From positions 248,001 to 312,000 of the forward strand of contig NZ_JACHBZ010000006.1 of assembly GCF_014200575.1 (NCBI RefSeq): a DNA stretch of 64,000 nucleotides, written 5' to 3'. Position numbers and translations under genes: made by a program. Under the pieces are notes generated by a model. The model was not told the DNA's origin. It made no database searches and was given only the letters and a program-made list of their open reading frames with translations. Position 1 is the first letter of the stretch, and each line of letters begins with the position of its first letter. Positions 37,919-47,055 of this stretch are shown piece after piece. The stretch is from Mucilaginibacter saanensis. Its GTDB lineage: Bacteria; Bacteroidota; Bacteroidia; Sphingobacteriales; Sphingobacteriaceae.

Positions 37919-37965
37919 AAATTGCGAAACTCCTTAATTTAAATAATTAAGGAGTTTCGCAATTT
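37919..37965. terminator. 21-bp perfect inverted repeat downstream of the AbiEii-like gene
   Basis: Arms 37919-37939 and 37945-37965 are exact complements (core GCGAAACTCCTTAATT) around a TAAAT loop. It lies 66 bp past the end of the nucleotidyltransferase gene and before the integrase, so it may terminate the toxin-antitoxin transcript; a recombination-site role is also possible. Confidence 0.5.
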
Positions 37966-38031
37966 AATAAAGAAACGTTGAATCCTTTATAAGGAAATGG
38001 ATATCTATAGAATTGAATAACTGGCGGGATA

Positions 38032-38715
38032 TCAACGGCGAGGGTTTCTTTTAATTTCATTTTTAGGGGATTCAGCATAATTTAGCGGCCCAAAGAGTAT
38101 TTCAGGCTCTTCAAGCATCTGATCCAGTCGCGTCTTTATAAACTGCCACGAATAGTTTTCATCCATTATCTCGACTGGGTCAGAAAAGTCTATATCCTGG
38201 TGATATACCAGCGATTTAATCGCCATCAAGGGATTACGATTCACATATTTGCCTTGATAAGCCTCTAAAAGTTCAATTGAAGTTAGATGTGATGAAAGGT
38301 AAGCGATATCGATATAGTCTTTCACCCTGGTACCGTTGCCAGTGATGGCATTGATTTTCATTGCCCCAATATCTTTAAGCCCGGCCATCCTGACACCATC
38401 TTCATTAATAAGGTTTTCTAATAACGGGTAACGGTGAGCAATCAAATCGACTTTAACATCGCCAATTCTGCCTTTTAAAGTGTTCTTTTGCTGATAATCC
38501 AGTTGGAATCTGTAATTGGTTTCCATGCCCTCCAGCAAAGCATTTTCATCAAACTCTGAGGTAGTGAACAAATCCAGGTCGATACTCATCCGGTGCCCGA
38601 TTTGCAATGAAAGGGCGGTATCACCCACTAGGAAAAAATCTTTTAATAAGGGTTCTGCTATCAGCTTGTTTAGGAGTTCCAGTGTTGTGGGGCTGACTGT
38701 TTCTTTGTAAAGCAT
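38032..38715 (-). CDS. AbiEii/AbiGii-type nucleotidyltransferase (toxin-like)
   Basis: A 227-residue nucleotidyltransferase-fold protein. The active-site block reads FFLVGDTALSLQIGHRMSIDLDLFT (about 27-51), matching the GG(T)ALxLxxGHRxSxDlDlF motif of AbiEii-type toxins except that the second Gly is Asp. The following KVDLIAHRYP and ETNY..FQLDY segments also fit. Such enzymes transfer nucleotides to RNA or protein targets and serve as toxins in abortive-infection systems. Its start overlaps the upstream partner gene by 46 bp. It lies between two integrase scraps, as mobile toxin-antitoxin cargo would. Confidence 0.85.
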   Translation of the reverse strand: MLYKETVSPTTLELLNKLIAEPLLKDFFLVGDTALSLQIGHRMSIDLDLFTTSEFDENALLEGMETNYRFQLDYQQKNTLKGRIGDVKVDLIAHRYPLLENLINEDGVRMAGLKDIGAMKINAITGNGTRVKDYIDIAYLSSHLTSIELLEAYQGKYVNRNPLMAIKSLVYHQDIDFSDPVEIMDENYSWQFIKTRLDQMLEEPEILFGPLNYAESPKNEIKRNPRR

Positions 38716-38987
38716 TTTAATGCCATTAAAGGTAAGTTAAAGACGTGGCTAACAAAGTTCATGTCTTTCTCGTTAAGATAGGTTAATTCTGTTATTGTGT
38801 TTTTAACAGTATCAACTCCATATAAATTAAGCATTGCATACCAGTCCTGCGGCCATCCCCGTTCTATCACACGTTGCACAACCAAGTTACGCATTTTGGC
38901 ATAATCTATCTTATTGATGTTGTATTCCCACAACAAAGCCGGATTAATTTTCGCTTCAGGATAGTTTTTGTAATTACTGAAAAGCAT
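38670..38987 (-). CDS. Antitoxin-like partner of the nucleotidyltransferase (DUF6922-like)
   Basis: A 105-residue protein that precedes and overlaps the AbiEii-like gene by 46 bp. The sequence (INPALLWEYNINKIDYAKM, VVQRVIERGWPQDWYAMLNL) resembles small proteins that regularly lie upstream of Bacteroidota nucleotidyltransferase toxins. A role as antitoxin or transcriptional partner is inferred from the pairing; the family name is from memory and not verified. Confidence 0.7.
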   Translation of the reverse strand: MLFSNYKNYPEAKINPALLWEYNINKIDYAKMRNLVVQRVIERGWPQDWYAMLNLYGVDTVKNTITELTYLNEKDMNFVSHVFNLPLMALKCFTKKQSAPQHWNS

Positions 38988-39109
38988 AATTTAACGAATG
39001 CTTAACAACAAAAATACTAAATATTTATCAGAAGTGTGAGGAGTAATACATTGCAGATAAGAAATGTAACCAGTGATTAAACGAATCATTAACTAAGATT
39101 GCTCTAGTT
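38988..39109. promoter_or_regulatory. Upstream region of the toxin-antitoxin pair
   Basis: AT-rich stretch before the antitoxin-like gene (minus strand). It should contain the operon promoter, but no convincing -7 or operator palindrome was picked out. Confidence 0.25.
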
Positions 39110-39245
39110 TATCCTTTTAGTAATTTTATAACATTAAGGACTTTTGCATCAACGCCTTCGTGTAGTGCCAACTTTGTTTAAGTGACTTATGCCTTAATAT
39201 TTTGACACTGTTTCTATTGGTACGCGTAATTGCTGCCTAAGATCA
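39110..39245 (-). pseudogene. Second integrase C-terminal scrap
   Basis: On the minus strand this stretch reads VPIETVSK, then after a one-base shift LRHKSLKQSWHYTK, which aligns with the VPMETVSKMLGHKSLKQTQHYAK tail of the integrase at 36844-37819. It has stops and frame shifts and nothing of the rest of the gene. Together the two scraps flank the toxin-antitoxin pair. Confidence 0.7.
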
Positions 39246-39406
39246 GATCCGAATAGAGTTTATTTTTTTAATTGCCACCAATCTCATGCTTAATTACGAA
39301 TTCTATGATTAGGAATGATTTCCTGGGGTCGATATACCTCGAATATCTACATGGCAAATCGGAAAAAACAAAGCAGTTAACAGGTATAAATCAGGCCCAT
39401 TTTGTG

Positions 39407-39888
39407 TTTTATTGCTCTGTTTTACTTGTTTAAATAGATTGCGAGAGCGTCTTTTTTATAGGAAAAAGACGCTACGAATGGGTAACTATTTTTGTGTTTT
39501 TAAAGGTGTTTAAAAATTAAAATCCCCTAATTAGCGAAATTAGGAGGTTTTTCATTTTTGAGAAGTTAGGTTCGGGAGATTTGCGCTCATGAAAAATCCA
39601 TGTAAATACTTGATTTGCATGGATTTATAAATTCATCGGAAAGATAGGGAACAGAACTATAGGCCTCCACGCTTCACTGACGCTGTTTTTGGTGGCTTTT
39701 GAACGTGAACGTTACGAATAGCGCACTTTTTTATTTACCTTTTCAGCGGAGATGGTTCAGAATCTTAGTCTTCTGTGTTTTGATTATCAGTGTGTTTGTA
39801 TTTAAAGGTCTCTTACTCTACGTATAGCGCAATAGCAAGTACTCTAATTGTTAATTCTAAGGAAACAACATTTTTTAGTTTTAAAATC
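39407..39888 (+). repeat. ~490-bp dispersed direct repeat, copy A
   Basis: This noncoding block aligns with 57432-57923 in the same orientation with scattered mismatches and small indels. Shared landmarks in order: GCTCTGT-TTACTTGTTTAAAT, TTGCGAGAGCGTCTTTTTTA, a terminator-like CTAATTAGCGAAATTAGGAG hairpin with T run, GGTTCGGGAGATTT, GCTTCACTGA, and CTCTAATTGTTAATTC. Inside each copy a CGGA(G/A)AG element recurs after 110 bp and resembles, in reverse complement, a decayed 3' end of a serine-type tRNA. The blocks flank the 18.5-kb glycosidase segment. Confidence 0.85.
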
Positions 39889-40263
39889 ATTTTTCAATTT
39901 TAAAACGATCTAGCGTAGGTGGCATCAAAATTTCTGACTCATGTTTTATAAGTGTTGCCCATTTCTCCCGTGTGGTCAAAGATAAATACAAAATTTCGCC
40001 GACGCTAAAAGTTGTAGAACCGGTTAAGCACGAAAAGTGTAGGTCACATACGGCGATAGGTCTTTCCTGTTATAATATTGCTTAGGCATTTCAGGTTTGA
40101 AACACCTAATTGCTTCCCGATGGCCACGACGTGGTAGCCATCACTTACAAGTGCGCGAATTTTTCCACCTGTTCTTTTGAAAAAGCATTAGCGCTGTTAC
40201 CAACGGATTTTGCGTAGAATTGATCGTCCTCCCACAGCTTTTTGATGTATGGGTTGTTGATCA
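39887..40263 (-). pseudogene. Degraded minus-strand coding remnants, one with an HTH-like segment
   Basis: Two protein-like stretches in different frames. 40090-40263 reads INNPYIKKLWEDDQFYAK and, after a shift, KIRALVSDGYHVVAIGKQLG plus VSN...IITGKTYR, which looks like a helix-turn-helix that picks targets by a resolvase/HNH-type motif. 39887-40060 reads a tail ...GEILYLSLTTREKWATLIK and a stop. Neither has an intact start. Families not identified. Confidence 0.4.
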
Positions 40264-40376
40264 ATCAGAAGAAAATTAAATAAAGGCTTATGATCACTTC
40301 GGCCCCGCAAGGAGCCGCGCGCAAAAAACGCTCCTCCATTCGCCTTTGATTTGGTAATCGAGGAGCATGTTAGGCT

Positions 40377-41156
40377 TCATACCAATACCATCATTTCTTT
40401 CAAGGCATTATCATATGCTTCTTTATCAAACTTGTAAAGTTTGGGGGAGCGGTGGGCGCCTATGCTTTTCTGTTCGCCTAACTCTTTAATAATACCTGTG
40501 GTGATCAGTTTTTTTCCAAAATTTCGGCTATCTAAGGACTTCCCTAAAATGGTTTCATATAAAGCATGGATTTCCGGGCGTGTGAACTTTTCCGGTAGAA
40601 GTTCATAGCCGACAGGGTAGTGATAAATATGCAAGCGCAGGGCCTTTAATGCTTCTTCTACCATTTCTCGGTGATCAAAAGTCATTTGCGGTAACTCGCC
40701 AATCGGCCACCATTGACATTCCTCCATATAAAAACTACCGTTGGGTATAACAAGAGAAAATTCAGTGAGCGTATAAAAACATACAGAAACAAAATAATCA
40801 AACATCCAATGATCTGCAGAAATCTGTAAGCCCGAGAGTTTTGTCATTAGCTCGGGTGTAAAGTCCGCATCGAAAGTTCTGTGCGGGGTTCCGAATGACC
40901 GAAATTGTTGCAGAAACAATTTATCAAGTCCTGTTCTTTCAGTGGCAACCCGAAGGGCTGCTTCATTCAAAGTTTCAGTCCTTTTTATATAGCCGCCGGG
41001 TAGCTGCCATTTAACGATACCCTGCGGGCGTTGAAGCAAAACCTTCAATTCCTTTTCGTGATAGCCAAAAATGACATTGTCTACCGACACGTTTTTGAGA
41101 AAATGAAGATGTCCGTTTATTAAGAGGTTGATTTCGCCGTCGTCGATATATTCCAT
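40377..41156 (-). CDS. NrtR-type Nudix transcriptional regulator of sugar use
   Basis: About 259 residues: an N-terminal Nudix domain (about 15-150) and a C-terminal winged helix (about 175-250; TRPEIHALYETILGKSLDSR, ITTGIIKELGE). The Nudix box reads GGYIKRTETLNEAALRVATERTG, where the catalytic REx2EE is RVATER, so hydrolysis is unlikely and the domain probably senses a metabolite. In Bacteroidota, NrtR-family members such as AraR control pentose use. The ATG at 41156 is preferred over an upstream start in an AT-rich run (41216), which would overlap the operators. It is divergent from a GH106-like gene, with two matching palindromes between them. Confidence 0.85.
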   Translation of the reverse strand: MEYIDDGEINLLINGHLHFLKNVSVDNVIFGYHEKELKVLLQRPQGIVKWQLPGGYIKRTETLNEAALRVATERTGLDKLFLQQFRSFGTPHRTFDADFTPELMTKLSGLQISADHWMFDYFVSVCFYTLTEFSLVIPNGSFYMEECQWWPIGELPQMTFDHREMVEEALKALRLHIYHYPVGYELLPEKFTRPEIHALYETILGKSLDSRNFGKKLITTGIIKELGEQKSIGAHRSPKLYKFDKEAYDNALKEMMVLV

Positions 41157-41175
41157 ATATACAAAGAAAATAATT

Positions 41176-41196
41176 ATTCTGTAAAATATACAGAAT
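41176..41196. promoter_or_regulatory. NrtR operator 1
   Basis: ATTCTGTA-aaata-TACAGAAT, a perfect 8+5+8 palindrome whose arms extend to 11 bp (41173-41199). It lies just upstream of the Nudix regulator start and shares its geometry with operator 2, whose centre is 39 bp away. Confidence 0.6.
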
Positions 41197-41214
41197 AATA
41201 AAATTATATTTATC

Positions 41215-41235
41215 ATTGTGTAAATATTACAGAAT
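41215..41235. promoter_or_regulatory. NrtR operator 2
   Basis: ATTGTGTA-aatat-TACAGAAT, the same 8+5+8 layout with one mismatch between arms; flanks extend the pairing to 13 bp with one mismatch (41211-41239). Placed to control both the regulator and the plus-strand glycosidase genes. Confidence 0.6.
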
Positions 41236-41323
41236 GATAGCTACCGGCTGATGCTGTAATTAACCAATTATAAAGTTTCCAGTAAAAAACTGATCGGAGG
41301 GGTATTAAATCGCTTATTTTAAA

Positions 41324-44245
41324 ATGAAAAAAAATAGTAATTCAAATTTTCCTGGACTGTATTCAATAGTTGCTATTGGGCTGTGCCTGGCGCTGCTGGC
41401 GTTCAAATTAAGACCAGTGAAGGTTTCAAGAGCCTATGAATTGAAGAGGTTCAATTTTGATCCTGCACAATTTAAAAATCCATCATCTGAGTTTGGCCCT
41501 TTTACCCGTTGGTGGTGGCCTGGTAATGATGTTACCAAGAAGGAGTTGGTGCGAGAAGTTGACCTTTTCGCTGATAATCATTTTGGAGGTGTAGAAATTC
41601 AGCCATTTGCCCTTGTATTCCCTGCAAAAGGTGGGAAAGAACAACAGGACCGGATCACGGGATATGATAGTCCTGAATATTACGATAATCTGAGAGCGGT
41701 ATTGGATGAAGCCAATAAACGCAGATTAATAGTTGATTTGACAGATGGTAGCGGGTGGCCTGCGGGTGGCCCGCACCTTGCTGAAGAAGATAATAACCTC
41801 ACCCTCGAATTTGGTACACTTAGCGTAACCGGTGGTAAAGCTATCAGAGCCACAGTTCCCCGCGCCGTAAGAGGCGATAGGCCTTCGGCCAGGTTGCAAG
41901 TGGTCATGGCGGCAAAGGTTATTAAAGACAATACAGATAATAAAGGGAGCATTTATCTCGATCCACATACAGCTATTGATATATCCGGCCTTGTAAAAGA
42001 TGGCCAGCTTAGCTGGGACTGCCCTGAAGGAGCATGGAAGATAATTGCTTTTTGGGGAATTCCTGATGGGGAACAGCCAAGCATAATTGCCAAAAAGGAT
42101 CCTGGATTTGTGATGAATCATTGGGATTCTACTAAAGTTCTGAAAAATTACAACTATCTGTTTGGCCCGCGCACAGGCTTAGAACCCTATTTTGGTCACC
42201 CCTTGCGGGCGATTTTTGATGACAGCTATGAATTTAAAGCGAACAGGGATTTCGCCTGGGCATTCCTGCCTTATTTCAACGAAAAACGTGGTTACGATGC
42301 CGGTAAGTGGTTAGGTGCCAACATGCACTTAGGCTATGATAATCAGTTTGCGAGAGCTGCCCATCCCGATGCTCCGTTTGATTTTATTTTTTCCGATGAA
42401 GACTGGCGTTTGCGTTACGACTATGACCTGACACTAAGTGAGCTTTTGGGTGAAAATTTCTTAGACGCTGCGAGGCACTGGACCGAAAGCCGTGGCTTGC
42501 TGCACCGCACGCAAACATATGGTTTTAACATGGACATGATAGGTTCAGCAGGGCTTGCTTCCATCCCTGAAACGGAAACCATGATGCAAGGTGCTGGTTC
42601 AGAAGGGGCCATGAAATTAATTACATCCGGCGCGCATTTATATAACAAAGAGATCGCATCTGCAGAAAGCGCGGTTTTTATCAATCGCGCATTTATGACA
42701 ACACCCCAAAAGTTGCGCATGGTTGCGGACAAACTGATGGCAGTTGGCGTTAACCAGATTATTTTTCATGGGAGCAGCTATCATTATAAGCCGGAAGGCT
42801 ATGCCAAAGAAGGCTGGTACCCATGGAGCAGTAATATGATCACAAGTATCAATTTCTCATCAAATATTAGTGAAAGCGACCCCTTCTGGAAATATCAATC
42901 ATCAATTAATCAGTATATCACCAGAACTCAATATGCGCTCCGGTCGGGGAAACCACATGCGGATGTACTGATCTATTATCCGTTTTTAAATTTTGATGAG
43001 AAAGCTGTAAATCCCGAAGAAGTATTAGCCGCAGGTTATTTAAAGGGAATTGAACCGCCCTTGCCGGGCAAGCCCGCCGGGTTAACCAACATGGATGATC
43101 AACAAAAATGGTATGATCAGGCTTGGAAGATCATTAATAAACTCGAAGCCTCAGGGGTTTCCTGGGAATGGGTAAATGATGCTTCACTTCAGCGAGCGAA
43201 GCTCAATTCAAATAAGCAAGTTGATATAAGAGGCAATAAATATCAGGCAGTAATCCTGCCCGGTGTGCCTTATATTCAGTTAAAAACCGCCCAAAAGCTG
43301 AATGAATTATCCAGGGAGGGTATGAAGCTACTTGTGATTGGAGAACAGCCAAAGAAATAGCCAAGCTTCCTGGATTATGAGGCAAACGACAAGCGAACCG
43401 CCGAGTTAATTGGAGCAGCAATAGGTAATCCAAAAGCTAAGCAATTAACAAATGCGGATAACCTGAGCTCATGGATCAAAGATTTGGACCTGAAAGTTAA
43501 ATACACCTCGGATTTTGACTTTCTACGCTCTAACCAAAGGGAAATGGCAGATGGCAGCCGTATCCAGTTTATCTGGAATAAAAGCGATGCCTGGAAAAAA
43601 ATCACCCTTCAACTGGATAAAGGGTTTACCAACAGTTACTGGCTGAACGCCGAAGATGGCAGTATAGTGAAAAATGCGGGCCGACAGGTCAGCTATATAC
43701 TGCCGCCTTATAGTTCGCGGATATTGTATGCTGTTACCGGGCGGGTTCTTCCTTCATATTTATTATCTGCGCCAAAAGCGTCTCCAACTACGAGTACTAA
43801 ACTGCTTAGTTTAAATCATTGGGATATAGCAACAGATAGTGTTTCGGTAAAAAACAGCGCTTTGTTTGATTGGAAAGATAACCCGGTATTTAAATTCCAG
43901 GGTACCAATGGCATATATACGACTTCTTTTAATTTAAAAAAACAAACCGGTAAAAAATATTACCTGGATTTGGGTAATGTGTGTTTTACAGCAGAGGTAA
44001 GCGTAAATGGGAAAAATGGAGGCACATTACTATATGCTCCCTATACCATGGATATTACCAGCCTGGTAAAAAATGGAACCAACCAATTGAAAATTGGCAT
44101 CACTACAAGCCAGCTTAACTATTTTATCGGGAAGGCGCATGCCGGTGATAAATTATATAAACAGTTTAAAGGACAGGAAGATAAACTCATATCAGCCGGA
44201 ATAATTGGCCCGGCTGTAATTAAGGTTGCTGATAATCTGCATTAA
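41324..44245 (+). pseudogene. GH106-like alpha-L-rhamnosidase split by an in-frame amber stop
   Basis: One continuous 974-codon frame broken only by TAG at 43358-43360. The first part (678 residues) has an N-terminal hydrophobic export segment and the GH106-like block FGPFTRWWWPGNDVTKKELV, then GVEIQPFA and DLTDGSGWPAGGP. The second part resumes directly in the same frame (PSFLDYEANDK...) and holds the C-terminal beta-sandwich (YYLDLGNVCFTAEVSVNGK). The intact paralogue at 51415 aligns through the break: GELPTKQPSFLNYE there, GEQPKK-stop-PSFLDYE here, so a CAG Gln codon became TAG. Unless the stop is suppressed or is a sequence error, the enzyme is truncated in its accessory domains. It is the first gene after the NrtR operators. 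Confidence 0.85.
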
Positions 44246-44282
44246 TAAAATCAAATAAATAACTAAAAATCAAATGACAATT

Positions 44283-44687
44283 ATGAAAAAACTAAGTATG
44301 ACCATGGGCTTATTCACTTTTATGTTCCTGTTTTTTGCCGGTACCAGCAAGGCGCAAACTGCTGATACAGCTAAAGTAGTCCCTGCGACTGAAAACTATT
44401 TTATTGGAAAGTGGAAAAGCATGATCAAGGGTATTCCCCAGGGCGATAGCGAGGTTACAATCGTTTTTGAGAAAAAAGAAGGAAAGCTTACAGGGGCAAT
44501 GGTTGATCCGAAGCAAAACACTACTACAAACTTTGATGGCATTGAAGTAAAGGATGGGGTGTTAACTACAAAATTTACTGCTCAGGGCTTCGAAGTAAGC
44601 CTGTCATTAAAAAAGAAAGATGACGACAATTTTGCCGGCGCTATGATGGATCAATTTGATGTAACAGGTACACGGATTAAACAATAA
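44283..44687 (+). CDS. Small secreted lipocalin-like protein
   Basis: About 134 residues with a signal peptide (MKKLSMTMGLFTFMFLFFAG...SKAQ) and a beta-rich body: FIGKWKSMIKGIP, EVTIVFEKKEGKLTGAMV, DGVLTTKFTAQGFEVSLSL and a closing FAGAMMDQFDVTGTRIKQ. The GKW opening and regular strands suggest a small lipocalin-like or similar barrel that binds a hydrophobic or glycosidic ligand. It sits between two glycosidase genes (37 bp after the GH106-like gene, 22 bp before the GH3 gene). The upstream ATG at 44274 is less likely than 44283. No enzymatic motif was seen. Confidence 0.7.
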   Translation: MKKLSMTMGLFTFMFLFFAGTSKAQTADTAKVVPATENYFIGKWKSMIKGIPQGDSEVTIVFEKKEGKLTGAMVDPKQNTTTNFDGIEVKDGVLTTKFTAQGFEVSLSLKKKDDDNFAGAMMDQFDVTGTRIKQ

Positions 44688-44709
44688 TCAATCTTAAATC
44701 TCCGGCTAA

Positions 44710-47022
44710 ATGAAAAAGCTTTTTCCTTTATTTTTTGCTTTGTTTGCTGCATATTCTGTTGCGGGGCAGTCTATCAGCCCTAATGTGCCCCCTCAATTGG
44801 GTAAAGACCCGGTAAAAAGCATTATTGCCGCTATGACCCTGGAAGAGAAAGCAAAGCTGGTTACCGGTATGGGTTTTGGCGCATCTTTTACACATGAGCC
44901 TATTGCCGGACGAACAGAAGTTAAAGTAGCCGGTGCAGCCGGGGCAACCTATGGGGTGCCCCGGCTTAACATCCCCACAATTATTATGGCCGACGGTCCT
45001 GCCGGCGTGCGGATAGATCCGGTAAGAGGGAAAGATAGTTCCAGAACTTATTATGCAACTGCATTTCCCGTAGCAACCTTACTCGCATCTTCCTGGGATA
45101 CCGCGTTGGTACGGGAAGTTGGCAGATCATTCGGTAACGAAGTCCATGAATATGGTATAGACATAATTTTAGCTCCGGCGCTGAACATCCACAGAAATCC
45201 ATTGGGCGGGAGAAATTTTGAATACTATTCGGAAGACCCTCTTTTATCCGGGGAAATGGCCGCTGCCATGGTAAATGGCATTCAATCCAACGGCGTAGGT
45301 ACGTCAGTTAAGCACTTTGCTGCTAATAATCAAGAAACTAATCGGAATAATATTAATGCGGTTATAAGCGAAAGGGCTTTAAGGGAAATCTATCTCAAAG
45401 GATTTGAGATAGCGATTAAAAAGTCCGATCCATGGACGGTAATGAGTTCTTACAACAAGATAAACGGTACTTACACCTCGGAGAGCTATGATTTATTAAC
45501 TACAATATTGAGAAATGAGTGGCGGTTTAAGGGATTTGTTATGACGGATTGGTTTGGCGGTAAAGATCCGGTTGCGCAAATGAATGCTGGTAATGATCTG
45601 CTGATGCCCGGAACGGTCGACCAGGTGAAAAAAATAATGGAAGCAGTAAATAACGGGCAATTGAAAATGGAGGTACTCAACAAAAACGTCGCGGATATAC
45701 TGAATATCCTAATAAAGACACCCACATTTAAACACTACGCATATTCCGATAGCCCCGATCTCAAGGCCCATGCTATTATATCCCGTACATCGGCGGCAGA
45801 GGGGATGATATTATTGAAAAATAACAATAACGCCTTGCCGTTGAAGCCAACCACAACACTCGCCCTTTTCGGAAGCAATTCCTATGGGCTGATCGCAGGT
45901 GGTACTGGCAGCGGCGCTGTTAATAAACGATATGTGATATCCATCGTTCATGGGTTGAAAAATGCAGGTTTTTCAATAAATCCTGAACTGGAAAAAATCT
46001 ATTCGGAATTTGTAGCGGCATATAGGGCAAATCACCCGATGTCAAAAAACGTTTTGGCACAGATTAAACCGATAGCCGAATTAGATATAGCTGAGCAGGA
46101 GGTTGAAAAAATGGCTGACGCGAACGATGCCGCAGTTATTACTATCGGAAGGAACGCCGGTGAGGCGAGGGATAGAAAACTTGATGAGGATTTTTATTTA
46201 TCGAAAGCAGAAAAACAATTAATAGATAAGGTATCCCAGGCTTTCCATAAAAGAAATAAAAAGGTGGTTGTCGTCCTCAATATCGATAACGTTATTGAAA
46301 CGGCAGGATGGATAAACGCGTGCGACGGTTTATTACTGGCCTGGCAACCGGGTCAGGAGGGAGGCAACGCGATAGCTGATATTATTAGCGGAAAGGTAAA
46401 TCCTTCCGGGAAATTAGCGACTACTTTTCCTGTCGATTATGACGATATCCAGTCCTCAAAAAACTTTCCTGGCATTCCGGTTGAAAAACCTTTAGAAGTT
46501 GCTTATAAAGAAGGAATTTATGTAGGCTATCGGTATTTCAATACATTTCACGTAAAGCAGGCATTTGAATTTGGCTACGGGCTTTCCTATACCACATTTA
46601 AATATGGAGAAGTGAAATTAAGTTCGCACAAGCTAATTAAGGCTGTTACGGCTCGTATCTCTGTTACGAATACAGGAAAAATACCGGGAAAGGAGGTTGT
46701 CGAACTTTATATAAATGCCCCTGCCGGAACGCTTGATAAGCCTCAAATGGAGTTAAAAGGTTTTGCAAAAACCAGGTTGCTTCAACCTGGGGAATCTCAA
46801 TGGATCACCTTTACTGTAAAAGCCAGAGATCTCGCTTCTTTTCATGTGAATAAAGAGTCCTGGATTACGGATGCCGGTAAATATGAGCTGAAGATCGGAG
46901 CATCCAGCAACGACATTAAAACGGTTGGCCTTTTTAGTATTGCAAAGGCGTTGACCGTAGAAAAAGTTCACAAAGCTGTAGCACCGCTTACACAGGTCAG
47001 CGATTTGAAAGCGAAAAAATAA
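44710..47022 (+). CDS. bglX: GH3 beta-glucosidase/xylosidase, full length
   Basis: A 770-residue exported BglX-like enzyme. Signal peptide (ends ...YSVAGQ), TIM barrel with APALNIHRNPLGGRNFEYYSEDP and the nucleophile Asp in GFVMTDWFGG, alpha/beta sandwich (SRTSAAEGMILLKNNNNALPL, then GNAGEARDRKLDEDFYL) and a C-terminal FnIII domain (FEFGYGLSYTTFKY...ELYINAPAGTLDKPQMELKGF). It removes beta-linked glucose, xylose or similar residues from the non-reducing end in the periplasm. Unlike the other GH3 (33781) it is complete. It follows the lipocalin-like gene by 22 bp and precedes the GntR gene. Confidence 0.92.
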   Translation: MKKLFPLFFALFAAYSVAGQSISPNVPPQLGKDPVKSIIAAMTLEEKAKLVTGMGFGASFTHEPIAGRTEVKVAGAAGATYGVPRLNIPTIIMADGPAGVRIDPVRGKDSSRTYYATAFPVATLLASSWDTALVREVGRSFGNEVHEYGIDIILAPALNIHRNPLGGRNFEYYSEDPLLSGEMAAAMVNGIQSNGVGTSVKHFAANNQETNRNNINAVISERALREIYLKGFEIAIKKSDPWTVMSSYNKINGTYTSESYDLLTTILRNEWRFKGFVMTDWFGGKDPVAQMNAGNDLLMPGTVDQVKKIMEAVNNGQLKMEVLNKNVADILNILIKTPTFKHYAYSDSPDLKAHAIISRTSAAEGMILLKNNNNALPLKPTTTLALFGSNSYGLIAGGTGSGAVNKRYVISIVHGLKNAGFSINPELEKIYSEFVAAYRANHPMSKNVLAQIKPIAELDIAEQEVEKMADANDAAVITIGRNAGEARDRKLDEDFYLSKAEKQLIDKVSQAFHKRNKKVVVVLNIDNVIETAGWINACDGLLLAWQPGQEGGNAIADIISGKVNPSGKLATTFPVDYDDIQSSKNFPGIPVEKPLEVAYKEGIYVGYRYFNTFHVKQAFEFGYGLSYTTFKYGEVKLSSHKLIKAVTARISVTNTGKIPGKEVVELYINAPAGTLDKPQMELKGFAKTRLLQPGESQWITFTVKARDLASFHVNKESWITDAGKYELKIGASSNDIKTVGLFSIAKALTVEKVHKAVAPLTQVSDLKAKK

Positions 47023-47055
47023 AGATGTTGGAAATCAGAGCAGGAAAGGAGTAAA

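Noticed and set aside
41157..41216. Upstream start for the Nudix regulator
   Set aside because: The extra 20 residues would be a hydrophobic run encoded across the two operator palindromes; the ATG at 41156 gives a normal NrtR N-terminus.
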